This document shows positions 22,272 to 31,955 of a DNA stretch of 54,257 nucleotides, one piece after another. Made by a program: the position numbers and the translations under genes. Origin of the DNA: Zancudomyces culisetae (taxonomy: Eukaryota > Kickxellomycota > Harpellomycetes > Harpellales > Legeriomycetaceae); NCBI GenBank assembly GCA_001969505.1, contig LSSK01000012.1, forward strand, positions 1-54,257, given 5' to 3'. The notes below the pieces were generated by a model. The model ran no database searches, had not been told where the DNA came from, and saw only the letters and a program-made list of their open reading frames with translations. Each line of letters starts with the position of its first letter. Positions within the stretch are counted from its first letter, which is position 1.

Positions 22272-22912
22272 TTTAGAAAATATGATTACTTATCTCAATT
22301 TAGCTGCGGGAATAAACACTCCAAGAATTCGAAAGATCATTCTGTTTTGCGCATTTGCATATATTTAATATACAAAAGATGCACAGATACACAAAGACCA
22401 CAAACAAGTACATGTTTACTTTTTTGGAAAATCTCACGAATTACACAGCATAGCTGTAGAAAAAAAACCCAAACTATAGGTTCCACAAAATTAATTAGTC
22501 AATACCACCCTCACTTAATAAACTGAATTATTTAATTTCTTTTCGCCACCTTCGAGCATTGATAGTAGATGTGGTCGGCAATATTATTAAAAAATCAATG
22601 AAAGAATTAGAGAACACGCTATGCAAGACGATGATTTTCTCCATGTGTAACCTAGTTTAGAAATACTGATGAGTAGTCACAGCTATTTGGCCAAATGAGG
22701 ATATCCGAATTTCAGTGCGAAATTTGGAGATATAAAACATGCAAAGCTCAAGCATCTGAATCTCCAAATGTTTGGCAGCTAATTCGAAGGGAAAATAATG
22801 CATATAATTTCTTTTGCTGTAATTGGATATCCGAACCTTCAGACTCGAGAAAATTTTTAAAGATTCCATCACAACCATGAGGCATTTTCGCAAATCAAGA
22901 ACGCAAAAAAAA
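22272..22912. repeat. Left copy of 641-bp duplication flanking the N gap
   Basis: Identical to 23016-23656 at a constant offset of 744 bp, except for one transition I can see (a at 22397, g at 23141). The copy ends exactly at the first N. Confidence 0.95.
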
Positions 22913-23015
22913 NNNNNNNNNNNNNNNNNNNNNNNNNNNNNNNNNNNNNNNNNNNNNNNNNNNNNNNNNNNNNNNNNNNNNNNNNNNNNNNNNNNNNNNN
23001 NNNNNNNNNNNNNNN
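22913..23015. other. Assembly gap (103 N)
   Basis: Run of unknown bases joining two contigs. The sequences on its two sides are the same 641 bp, so the gap probably represents unmerged overlapping contig ends rather than missing DNA. Confidence 0.98.
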
Positions 23016-23656
23016 TTTAGAAAATATGATTACTTATCTCAATTTAGCTGCGGGAATAAACACTCCAAGAATTCGAAAGATCATTCTGTTTTGCGCATTT
23101 GCATATATTTAATATACAAAAGATGCACAGATACACAAAGGCCACAAACAAGTACATGTTTACTTTTTTGGAAAATCTCACGAATTACACAGCATAGCTG
23201 TAGAAAAAAAACCCAAACTATAGGTTCCACAAAATTAATTAGTCAATACCACCCTCACTTAATAAACTGAATTATTTAATTTCTTTTCGCCACCTTCGAG
23301 CATTGATAGTAGATGTGGTCGGCAATATTATTAAAAAATCAATGAAAGAATTAGAGAACACGCTATGCAAGACGATGATTTTCTCCATGTGTAACCTAGT
23401 TTAGAAATACTGATGAGTAGTCACAGCTATTTGGCCAAATGAGGATATCCGAATTTCAGTGCGAAATTTGGAGATATAAAACATGCAAAGCTCAAGCATC
23501 TGAATCTCCAAATGTTTGGCAGCTAATTCGAAGGGAAAATAATGCATATAATTTCTTTTGCTGTAATTGGATATCCGAACCTTCAGACTCGAGAAAATTT
23601 TTAAAGATTCCATCACAACCATGAGGCATTTTCGCAAATCAAGAACGCAAAAAAAA
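23016..23656. repeat. Right copy of 641-bp duplication flanking the N gap
   Basis: Starts at the first base after the N run and repeats 22272-22912. It continues past the copy into unique sequence after an A9 run (left copy shows A8 before the Ns). Confidence 0.95.
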
Positions 23657-24138
23657 ATAATAGCAGCGTTTTTTTTTTAGAGGGATTGAAATGTGGAATT
23701 TTGATTTAAAATATTGAAAAAGAAAAGAACCAAAGCTAAATATTTTTAGACTTTTAGAATCTACCATTTTTAATCAGTATATTAAAACTGAGTATCTGGG
23801 CAGAAAGTCAAATACTAAAAAATAATAGTAAAGTAGCCAAATTTTATTTAGGCGACAATTATAAACGAAATAGTAAAAACAGAAACAACCCGATTGTCCG
23901 CCTTTTTTTGCCGACGAGTCGACAGCAAAGATTTTAAATCGAGAGCTTTTTAGGCACTCTAATTCGAATTCACAGTGGCCGGAAAGGATTTTATGCGATT
24001 CACAACTATGCTAAAACAAAAGCCAAAAAATCTTTCAGGTAATTGATAAATGTAGCAAAATATAGTGCCTTTTCCATCAAATATAGTTAATATTATTAAT
24101 AGTAGACAAAACAGTGGTAGTAATGGTAAACTGATAAA

Positions 24139-25647
24139 ATGTACAAAATAGTAATTCTGAAATCGACATTCTCGAAACTCGACAGTCCAGAGATAGTAGT
24201 AGATAGTGTCAGTGGAAAGAAATTTGTTACCGAGGATCCCAAAGGTGCGAATTTTAATGCTAAATGATATAAAATACCCATTATTAATCCATATTATTTT
24301 TCAAGATATGTGTATTAGTGGATATAAAGATCACCTATTATTTTTCAGTGAATTCCAGAGAGTACTAATTAAAGTTCGTATGACGATTTTTATATATTAG
24401 GAATTTATACGTCATGTAGAACGATCGGGTTTAAAAGGATTCTAAAGCTGGATAGTCATTTAGAGAGAATAGCGAATAGCTTGAAGCTATACATAGAAGA
24501 AAATAAAGAAAGTATGCCGCATATATACGAAGAAATAAAGAAGGCGATAGGTGAGGAGGGCGATATTTCCTCTTCAGAGTTCTGGAAAAAGAAACTTGTT
24601 CCGTGGTTTCGACAGGGATTGGAAATATATAGAACAGAGGTTGAAAAATACGAAACTACCATGAGAAGTACAATTGAACAAGTAGAGGGAAGAAAAAGGC
24701 TTGATAGCGGTAATACAGAAGACAAGAAGCGTTCCACTACTTTTAAGACTATGGGAAAACAAGTCAAAAATGGCGAGATACAATCCTGGAATGCTTCCAG
24801 AGATAACGAGAGCAATAGCAAGAAAAAACTCAAGTCTGAATTGCGGAAGGATGGAGAGAAGTCGGTTAAGGAAAATGGCGAAAAAGAGTCGGAGGAGAAT
24901 GAGTGTGACAGCGGTAGCAATGAAGTGGAGATGATAACAGAGCACGGAAAACGCATTCGGATGAGCGAACTAGACACATCCCTGAGCGCGAGAAGCGCGG
25001 AAAGCTCAGACAGCATGGACCATACACATGAGCCAATGGAAGCGAAAGTGTCGGTTGTGGTAAGCTTGGATCCGATGGTGGTTAAGGTGATGATTACAGA
25101 GCTTTATGCTATTGGAACATCTAAACCATCCGTGCTCTTTTTGAAGGGTAGAAGGCATAATCCGAACGTGAAAGGCATAAGCTGGATGTTGGAGAGAGAG
25201 AAGATGGAGGAGTTGATAGTTCCACCAATCAATGAAGTGGTTTTGGTTGATCCATATAAGCTAGGGTGCTACGAGGGCATATCTTCGAACTTTTTTGTAA
25301 CGCAATTTAGTAGCGGAAAGGAGACTGAGTACTCGAGCTATAGGCTTGTCACAGCACCACTCGATGTAGTGCTAAAAGGAACGATAATGGACTTGTTGCT
25401 GAAAATCTGCCAAAAGTATGGCATTGCGGTTGATTATAGACTACCTTTACTTTCGGAACTACAAACTGGTGCATGGAGCGGTGCCTTTGTTACCAGTACA
25501 AGTAGACTGGTATTGCCTATTTACTCGGTAAAAATCTTTGATAGACATGAACCTTATTATTTGGAAAGTGGAGCATGTCCCTTGGTCAAATTTTTAGCTT
25601 TAAGGGTGAAGGAATCACTGGAGCAAGAATCCGAGATCATTTGCTAG
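24139..25647 (+). CDS. Class-IV aminotransferase-like PLP-fold protein with low-complexity insert (two exons)
   Basis: Exons 24139-24244 and 24401-25647 (one intron, donor gtgcga, acceptor attag) give 450 aa. The first exon, MYKIVILKSTFSKLD..., joins to the family motif YTSCRTIGFKRILKLDSHLERI. The second half has HNPNVKGISWMLERE with the candidate PLP lysine (K293), EGISSNFFV, LVTAPLDVVLKGT and AFVTSTSRLVLPI, all typical of fold-type IV branched-chain aminotransferase / aminodeoxychorismate-lyase-like proteins found in fungi and plants. Between about residues 113 and 250 lies a charged, low-complexity stretch (Lys/Glu/Ser-rich) that the compact family lacks. The substrate is unknown. The gtgc donor is non-consensus, but phase and the restored conserved N-terminus support it. 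Confidence 0.82.
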
Positions 25648-25896
25648 ATACCCTATCCTTTTTTTTCGTAAGCTTTTATATTTTTTTCACAGTTTCATTG
25701 TTTTTTTTACTTTTTTTAAAAAAAACCACTATGATGATTACCAAATTAGAAGAAACTTGGTGATAAGTTGAGCTTTTTTTTTGCATGGTGCTAATTGAAA
25801 GTAGCACTTTTACGTTTTTATTAGTACAAGTCATATCTATACCTGCGAAAAGCGATGATTTTTTAATTGGAATGGATGAGGAAAGAAAGAAAAGAG

Positions 25897-27687
25897 CTAA
25901 AACAAATATCTGGATTTGTCGAGTGCCTCTAATCGACATCGAGATGAGCAACATTTGAACTGAAAGGGTGCAAATGAATTACAGCTGGAAAAAAATACAA
26001 AGTAGAAAGTATCCGAAAGACAGTAACACCCACAAATTGAGCAATAATCAACAGTAAATCCATCAGCATTACTACTTTCAGTTTTTCTGGTGATATCGCC
26101 TCTGCCAAACTTCCTACCAACTTTCTCTTTTGCCAGCAATGAAAGGTCTTGCTTGATTTTATCGCTACTATACAGATTATTTAGTGCAAAATAATGGTGT
26201 TCATTAAGCTGGTTTGAACAATCGGTTCTTTCGGTAATCATTGATTTGTCTGATAGATCGCCCCGGTCTTTCGTCAGATATTTTATTTTGTTAACATGGT
26301 GGTAATAAACCAACTGGTTGTATATCTTAGCTCCTAAATGTAGGAATTTAGAGTTCCCAATGCTAAGGCATTGATTCCATTGATAGTTCTCCTCGTGAGC
26401 ACCGTCACTACCACCATTAATGCTGTTCTTATCACCTCCAAGATTATTCCAGAAATACCTAAAATCGCTCTTGCTCCGATCGAATAAAAGAAATTTATCA
26501 CTACCAACGTACTCTCTCACTCGGTTTTCTGAATTGCTGGTCGCTTTAAGGGAACAGCTGCATTTTGAAGTTGCAGTGATATCATTTGCACAATATCTAA
26601 CAATATCCCTTTTGTAAAGTGAAATGCTGTTATAGATTAATTGAGCACAGCTCGAATAAAGCGGTCTTGGCCCATGTCCATAAAAGAGATAAATTAATCT
26701 CGAGCTTTGGCTATTAGTGTTGCCATCATGTGTGCGTTGATTGCTATTGTTATTGTTATTGTTATTGCCATTAGTGTTGATACCACTATTCAAATATATG
26801 TCTTCAGGATACTCTATCACCACTTTGTATGACCTTCTATTGCTAAAAAATTCTCCCTCTATCTTTTTAGCCAAGCCAAAAGGGGTTGCTGTCTTTATAT
26901 TGTGAGGTTCTACTACCTCATTCACCCGTAGCATGTTCTCATTATCGTTTAAAAGCACAACATCAATAAAATTATACATTTCAATGGGTAAAAACTCCAG
27001 GTTGTTATGGCTCAAGTCTAAACAAACTAGTTGAGCCTGAAGATTTCCAATACACTGAGGAATAAATTCACTAGTAATATTGTTGTGCTGTAAATTAACA
27101 ACTTTTAGATTTTTTAGCTGGCAAATTCGATGATCAACGTTTGTTAATTTATTATGGCTCAAATCTAAAATTTCTAGATTACTGCAAGCTGAGAATATGG
27201 ATGCCGAAACCTTGGTCAAATTATTCCTACTTAATCGTAGCTCGGTAATGTTCTTGCATGCGCTACCATGAACATTGCTGGTAAGCTCGTTGAAAAAGTA
27301 CACATTGGTAATATTCTGTCTTGATAAATTCAACCTCTTGTTTAGCTTTATAGTTTGATGTGCTTGCTGTACGCTTTGGATGCCAGAAAATGAACGATTG
27401 GTATTTTGTTTATCTTTCAAGATATCCCGATACTCACTATTGTTTATTTTGGCTCCACAGATTTCTTTTGGTTGATCCAAAACTCTTGTGTTTCGACTAT
27501 CCGTAGCTATGGGTTGAATGAATGTACGATCTACTTGTAAGTAAACATCTCTTCTCGAAATTCCAGTGTGATTTTGGATTTTTGGTATTGTATTGCCTTT
27601 CTGAATCGAAATAGTTACTACATGGGGTGGATAATCCTTCCACCCCGTCAGATTGTCACTCATGCCAGGATTTTCGAATTTTCGCAC
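25897..27687 (-). CDS. Leucine-rich-repeat protein with C-terminal cysteine motif
   Basis: Single-exon 596-aa ORF. Residues about 119-240 contain several LRRs (NITELRLSRNNLTKV, NLEILDLSHNKLTNV, NLKVVNLQHNNIT, LVCLDLSHNNLEFLP). A poly-Asn tract (about 308-316) is encoded by a (attgtt)n-like repeat on the plus strand near 26735-26766. The C-terminus has CSICGCYC and, about 30 residues on, PFQFKCCSSRC, resembling the paired-cysteine (probably zinc-binding) tail of a group of fungal LRR proteins. The function of that group is not established to my knowledge. An alternative start is M9 (MSDNL). It is an intracellular scaffold by inference only; no signal peptide is visible. Confidence 0.75.
   Translation of the reverse strand: MRKFENPGMSDNLTGWKDYPPHVVTISIQKGNTIPKIQNHTGISRRDVYLQVDRTFIQPIATDSRNTRVLDQPKEICGAKINNSEYRDILKDKQNTNRSFSGIQSVQQAHQTIKLNKRLNLSRQNITNVYFFNELTSNVHGSACKNITELRLSRNNLTKVSASIFSACSNLEILDLSHNKLTNVDHRICQLKNLKVVNLQHNNITSEFIPQCIGNLQAQLVCLDLSHNNLEFLPIEMYNFIDVVLLNDNENMLRVNEVVEPHNIKTATPFGLAKKIEGEFFSNRRSYKVVIEYPEDIYLNSGINTNGNNNNNNNSNQRTHDGNTNSQSSRLIYLFYGHGPRPLYSSCAQLIYNSISLYKRDIVRYCANDITATSKCSCSLKATSNSENRVREYVGSDKFLLFDRSKSDFRYFWNNLGGDKNSINGGSDGAHEENYQWNQCLSIGNSKFLHLGAKIYNQLVYYHHVNKIKYLTKDRGDLSDKSMITERTDCSNQLNEHHYFALNNLYSSDKIKQDLSLLAKEKVGRKFGRGDITRKTESSNADGFTVDYCSICGCYCLSDTFYFVFFSSCNSFAPFQFKCCSSRCRLEALDKSRYLF
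26731..26770. repeat. Trinucleotide tract encoding poly-Asn in the LRR gene
   Basis: Repeated attgtt/att units translate on the minus strand as a run of seven asparagines flanked by Gly-Asn and Ser-Asn-Gln. It is a likely length-variable site. Confidence 0.75.
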
Positions 27688-28328
27688 ACTCTTTCAAGAA
27701 AAATGGTTGTTGTATAAAAAACTGGGCAGTTTAGAATTGAATCTTCTTTGTTATCCTTTTCATTGATACTGTTCCTGTTGTCGTAATACAGACAATGCAT
27801 CAAAATATTCCAACAGTTACCGGATATTTTCAAGTCTTATGCAACATTTTTTTATTATTCTTTCTTACAGAAAAGATTATTGGCTTTTTAAACTTTGTTT
27901 TTTTGGTAAGTGCTATTTTTCTTTGTTTTTAGCCCTGTTAAGCAATCACAAATTAGCGATAAATCTTTTTTTTTCCTCGGCCTTTTATTGGAAGAGATCA
28001 AAGTAAGCAGCTCACTAGCTTGCAGAGAATTGTGTTTTTTTTTTGCCATTGCTGAAAAATTTCATTCAGTTAATCGAAATGGCAATACTCAATTTTGTTG
28101 TAGTATATATATTGAGAAGAAAAAATTTTTTTTTCATTTTTTTCTCTTTTTTTTTGGATAATTATAATCTTTTATAGTATCCCAAAGTATAACAGCTTTA
28201 AGAGTGGACAGTTTGTTAACAAGACACTTACCAGTACATTGAAGTGGCAAGCAGTAACCAAACTTTGTAAAAGTATAATCTATAAAACAGAACTTTAACC
28301 TCCTACCTTAAGTTTTCTTTTCAAAAAA
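27688..28328. promoter_or_regulatory. Divergent spacer LRR gene / GUA1
   Basis: 640 bp shared upstream region of two divergent genes. It contains several long T tracts (27840-28160). The frame at 27910-28161 is homopolymer-driven and not called. No specific binding site is recognised. Confidence 0.4.
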
Positions 28329-29945
28329 ATGGACAAGAAAGAGCAGACAAAGATAACAGATGCCTATGACACAATATTGATACTGGATTTTGGATCTCAG
28401 TACAGCCATCTGATAACTAGAAGAATTAGAGAGTGTGGTGTGTACTGTGAGCTTTTGCCATGTACTGTAAAGGTGAAGGACTTGGAGTTCAAACCAAAGG
28501 GAATTATACTCTCAGGAAGTCCATACTCAAATCATGAGGAGGGAGCACCACATGTGGATAAACAAATGTTTGAGTTGGGGGTTCCCGTTTTGGGAATTTG
28601 CTATGGGCTGCAGGAAGTCGCACGCGTAAAAGGCCGAGGTGGAGAGATAGCTAGTGAGACAGGTCACCTTGTGCAAAAGAGAGAGTATGGATCAGCTACT
28701 TTGAACATTCTAGGTGGAGCCCAAAGACACGAGCTGTTTGATGGGTTTAATGGAGATCAAACACGTGTGTGGATGAGCCACGGAGACCATTTGGACGGAT
28801 TGCCACAGGGATTCAAAGTGATTGGACACACCGAGACTTCCGAATACGCAGCAATAGCACATGAGATGGACAAGGTGTTTGGATTGCAATTCCACCCAGA
28901 AGTTACCCATAGTGAGGAAGGAGCAAAGATTTTAAGAAACTTTGCTATCAATGTCTGTGAGTGTCAAAGTAACTGGAGCATGGAAACATTTGTAGATAAG
29001 GAAATACAGAGGATCCGGGGTGTCGTAGGAGAGACAGGGCGAGTTATTGGAGCTGTTTCCGGTGGGGTAGACTCCACAGTTGCAGCTGTGTTGATGAAGC
29101 GGGCAATAGGTGATCGATTCCACGCTGTTTTGGTGGATCATGGGTTGATGAGACTGAATGAAAGTAAAAATGTTAAAAAAGTTCTGGACGAACAGCTTGG
29201 AATCAATCTTACTATTGTGGATGCATCGGAATCTTTTCTTGGTAAGCTCAAAGGTGTAACTGATCCTGAACGAAAGAGAAAGATTATAGGAAATACATTT
29301 ATTGAGGTGTTTGAGGAGCAAGCCAAGTTGATTGACGCCGAACAATCAGAGAAAATTGAATATTTGGTCCAGGGCACCCTATATCCCGACGTGATTGAGT
29401 CAATCTCGTTTAAGGGCCCAAGCGCAACAATTAAATCACATCACAATGTTGGAGGTTTGCTTGACACCATGAAGCTCAAGCTTATCGAGCCTCTTCGTGA
29501 ACTGTTCAAGGATGAAGTTCGAAAGATGGGTCTCCTTCTTGGTATTCCCGCTGATCTGATTTGGCGCCATCCATTCCCCGGGCCAGGTCTTGCTATTCGT
29601 ATTCTTGGAGAAGTTACTCCTGCCCAGATTAGCATTGTCCAGCAAGCTGATCACATTTATATGAGTGAGCTGAAAGCAAACAATCTTTACAATCAGATCT
29701 CTCAGGCATATGCTGCTTTGCTACCGATCAGATCTGTTGGTGTTATGGGTGATAAGAGAACTTATGAACAGGTGATTGCTCTCCGGGCTGTAGAGAGCAC
29801 TGACTTTATGACTGCCGACTGGTTTGATATGCCCGTTAAAGTTATGAAAAGAATCAGTAGTCGAATAATCAATGAAGTTCATGGTGTCAACCGTGTAGTT
29901 TACGATGTTAGCTCCAAACCCCCAGCTACAATTGAATGGGAGTAG
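28329..29945 (+). CDS. GUA1: GUA1: GMP synthase (glutamine-hydrolysing)
   Basis: Converts XMP to GMP using glutamine and ATP in cytosolic purine synthesis. The 538-aa intronless ORF contains the class-I glutamine amidotransferase domain (about 15-210) with nucleophile Cys91 in GICYGLQE and the His189/Glu191 pair in QFHPEVTHS. The ATP pyrophosphatase domain follows, with P-loop AVSGGVDST (about 242-250). The C-terminal dimerisation domain has [12 protein letters not shown] and ends in PPATIEWE, the invariant family end. Length and order match fungal Gua1. No anomalies. Confidence 0.98.
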   Translation: MDKKEQTKITDAYDTILILDFGSQYSHLITRRIRECGVYCELLPCTVKVKDLEFKPKGIILSGSPYSNHEEGAPHVDKQMFELGVPVLGICYGLQEVARVKGRGGEIASETGHLVQKREYGSATLNILGGAQRHELFDGFNGDQTRVWMSHGDHLDGLPQGFKVIGHTETSEYAAIAHEMDKVFGLQFHPEVTHSEEGAKILRNFAINVCECQSNWSMETFVDKEIQRIRGVVGETGRVIGAVSGGVDSTVAAVLMKRAIGDRFHAVLVDHGLMRLNESKNVKKVLDEQLGINLTIVDASESFLGKLKGVTDPERKRKIIGNTFIEVFEEQAKLIDAEQSEKIEYLVQGTLYPDVIESISFKGPSATIKSHHNVGGLLDTMKLKLIEPLRELFKDEVRKMGLLLGIPADLIWRHPFPGPGLAIRILGEVTPAQISIVQQADHIYMSELKANNLYNQISQAYAALLPIRSVGVMGDKRTYEQVIALRAVESTDFMTADWFDMPVKVMKRISSRIINEVHGVNRVVYDVSSKPPATIEWE

Positions 29946-30223
29946 TTTTTTTCTTATCTTTATTTTATTGCTTTTTAAATATAAAATGCCAATATTTTAG
30001 TAAATGATGCTAATTGGAGTAAGGTAGTAGGAAAAACACAATAAAAGAAAATCAGAGATAAAATCAAAGGGGTACACAATCAATGGTCATATCACAGTTT
30101 GAATATACTTGGTAGCGTATTACCCCACATCCTCAGCTCTACTACTGCTAGTACTATCACTATCAGCATCATCCCCACCCTCCTTTCAATATATATGTTC
30201 TACAAAAAGGACCCGGTTGAGCC

Positions 30224-31849
30224 CTAAACTCTGTCCTCTATTTTCCTATCGTCATCATCATTCCTTGTGTCTTCCAGGTCTTCCAGTATATAAACTTCCT
30301 GCTCTTCACGATCAACCACAGGCTGCCATTGGGTTTGACTCTTTATCTTCATGCTGGATATGTATCTTGCTGCCATGATCATCGCAGCTGATATCAAAAC
30401 TACCAATAAGAGTATTAGTGATGCACCACTTGACTTTTCCGGAGTATCATTATTTGTATGACTTAGCCGCAACTGCCTTTTCACATTCGAATCATACATG
30501 CCTTGTAAGCTATAGTCATCAATGTCCTCGAAAAAACTTAATATATCCAACATAGCAAGAGGATTATCCACTGCTGGCATATGACTCGCATTGTATATTT
30601 CTATATACGTTAACCCTCTCTCCGAGTTGAATCTTCCAGTACTTTTCCCGTTCACTTTCCAATCTAGATAATTTTCCATGTGCCTACTGAAACCAGTGCC
30701 TCCCAAAAACGTCATATTTCCTATCATATACTCGTGGGCTAATGTATTGCATACTATATCTTTATCACCCGCGAACAATACAACTTGTTTTATTTTTTCA
30801 ATCACTTCTGGAAGCGCATATATAGCTGCATCTGATGTTAAATCTGCCGAGTATGTTCGATATACATCTGTGTTACACTCCACCCAGAGGTTTTGCTTAC
30901 TTTTTACCATATTAAGTTGACTTTTCACTATAGGTTGGTTTATATAACTCTTCAAATATGTCAAATTTGGCGGCCAGTCCGCTCCACACGCTGGCCTTGA
31001 CTCTATAAGCCTGTAATCGTATATATTCAAGCACTTGGAGGTATCACCTCCTATCATCTGGTAATCGCTTAGTACGTTGAGAACGTTTTCACATTGGCTA
31101 ACCTTGATTTTTTTGTACTTGTATGTTTCGTAGCCAAAGGCACATTCTTGTTGTCTCTCTTTCATCATACTCAAAGCCGTCCCATTTATCAATCCGTTAC
31201 TCTCCAAAAATGGCAAATACGATAAATACGTAGTTTTCGGATCTATTAGCCCATTTCCTATCAGCAAGCCCTCAATTGGTATTCTGTTACTCCTTAGCAT
31301 CCTTTGTGCTATTTTTACAATGTATGTACCCGCAATACTCTCCCCAGTGATATAAAGCTTGTAGGTGTGGTATTCTGGAAATAGCTCATAGAATTTTTCA
31401 ATAAAGTTCTCCAGATCCGCACTGCCCTCATCGTATGTGCTGGGACTTGTTCCAAAGCTGAACCCTGCACCAATTGGCTGATCAATAAATAGTACGTCTA
31501 CCCTATTCACCCATGAATACTCCCTCATAACTATCTGACCCTTCAGGTCAAAATCGAATGGCCCTACTTCGAGAAACAATCCATCAAAGCTGCTGCAACC
31601 TGGTCCACCGTTTAACCATATCACCAGTTCTTTTTGGGTTTTTGTGTTGTTTCTGATTAGCCAGAAAAACATATCTTTATCATCTTCAATCTTCAAGTGT
31701 CCTGCATAATTATCCAATTCCTTAAATTTCGGATACTGATCTGCCTGATATAGTTTTTTTACAAGATAGTCATCCCTGCTGTCCCAGGATTTTTCCAAAT
31801 TCTCTTCTTCTAGTTTTTGTATTTCCTGCTCGAAATCTATATTCTCCAT
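30224..31849 (-). CDS. KEX1: KEX1-like serine carboxypeptidase (membrane-anchored)
   Basis: Peptidase family S10; Kex1 trims C-terminal Lys/Arg in the late Golgi. The 541-aa ORF has DYLVKKL..., AGHLKI, the oxyanion-hole segment WLNGGPGCSS, catalytic Ser171 in GESIAGTY, Asp364 in GDKDIVCN and His423 in ASHMPAVD. A C-terminal transmembrane helix (about 476-495, LILLLVVLISAAMIM) is followed by a cytosolic acidic tail (EDLEDTRNDDDD), as in Kex1. Oddity: the ORF starts MENIDFEQEIQKLEEE with no signal peptide, and an in-frame TGA lies just upstream. An upstream exon carrying the signal is likely but was not located, so the true start may differ. Several N-glycosylation sequons (NGT, NLT, NMT, NAS) fit a secretory protein. 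Confidence 0.85.
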   Translation of the reverse strand: MENIDFEQEIQKLEEENLEKSWDSRDDYLVKKLYQADQYPKFKELDNYAGHLKIEDDKDMFFWLIRNNTKTQKELVIWLNGGPGCSSFDGLFLEVGPFDFDLKGQIVMREYSWVNRVDVLFIDQPIGAGFSFGTSPSTYDEGSADLENFIEKFYELFPEYHTYKLYITGESIAGTYIVKIAQRMLRSNRIPIEGLLIGNGLIDPKTTYLSYLPFLESNGLINGTALSMMKERQQECAFGYETYKYKKIKVSQCENVLNVLSDYQMIGGDTSKCLNIYDYRLIESRPACGADWPPNLTYLKSYINQPIVKSQLNMVKSKQNLWVECNTDVYRTYSADLTSDAAIYALPEVIEKIKQVVLFAGDKDIVCNTLAHEYMIGNMTFLGGTGFSRHMENYLDWKVNGKSTGRFNSERGLTYIEIYNASHMPAVDNPLAMLDILSFFEDIDDYSLQGMYDSNVKRQLRLSHTNNDTPEKSSGASLILLLVVLISAAMIMAARYISSMKIKSQTQWQPVVDREEQEVYILEDLEDTRNDDDDRKIEDRV

Positions 31850-31955
31850 TGTTTCTCATGCCCACTTTCTACTCTTTTTTCCAGTATCTTTGCCCTTTGT
31901 AAGATTTGTGCCTCAAGTTGAATCTTATCCCGTTTTATGCGGTACCTGTCTCCCT
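31837..31955 (-). other. Coding-like open frame overlapping the KEX1 start
   Basis: Downstream of a good acceptor (caacag at 31956-31961), one minus frame stays open for about 39 codons. It reads RDKIQLEAQILQRAKILEKR, a charged, coiled-coil-like segment, and ends at TAG (31839-31837), about 13 nt into the KEX1 ORF. It could be a last exon of an upstream gene, an alternative KEX1 5' exon, or chance. No start or upstream exon was found. Confidence 0.25.

Larger units (their letters stand above)
21174..24138. other. Gene-poor interval with assembly gap, false-looking duplication and a kelch remnant
   Basis: About 3 kb (less once the duplication is discounted) between divergent SEN2 and the aminotransferase-like gene. 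It holds a frameshifted kelch-like fragment (21965-22169, minus), a 103-base N gap (22913-23015) and identical 641-bp flanks to that gap. An open minus frame appears in both duplicate copies (22893-22657 and 23637-23401), but I recognise nothing in it. I see no intact gene. Confidence 0.5.

Noticed and set aside
22657-22893. 78-codon minus frame, present twice (also 23401-23637)
   Set aside because: The second copy comes from the duplicated contig end; the peptide shows no motif I know, so duplication of the ORF is not evidence of a gene.
24456-25016. 186-codon minus frame
   Set aside because: Antisense shadow of the Lys/Glu/Ser-rich insert of the aminotransferase-like gene.
27910-28161. 83-codon plus frame upstream of GUA1
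   Set aside because: Mostly Phe/Leu/Lys from T and A homopolymers; typical of non-coding spacer here.
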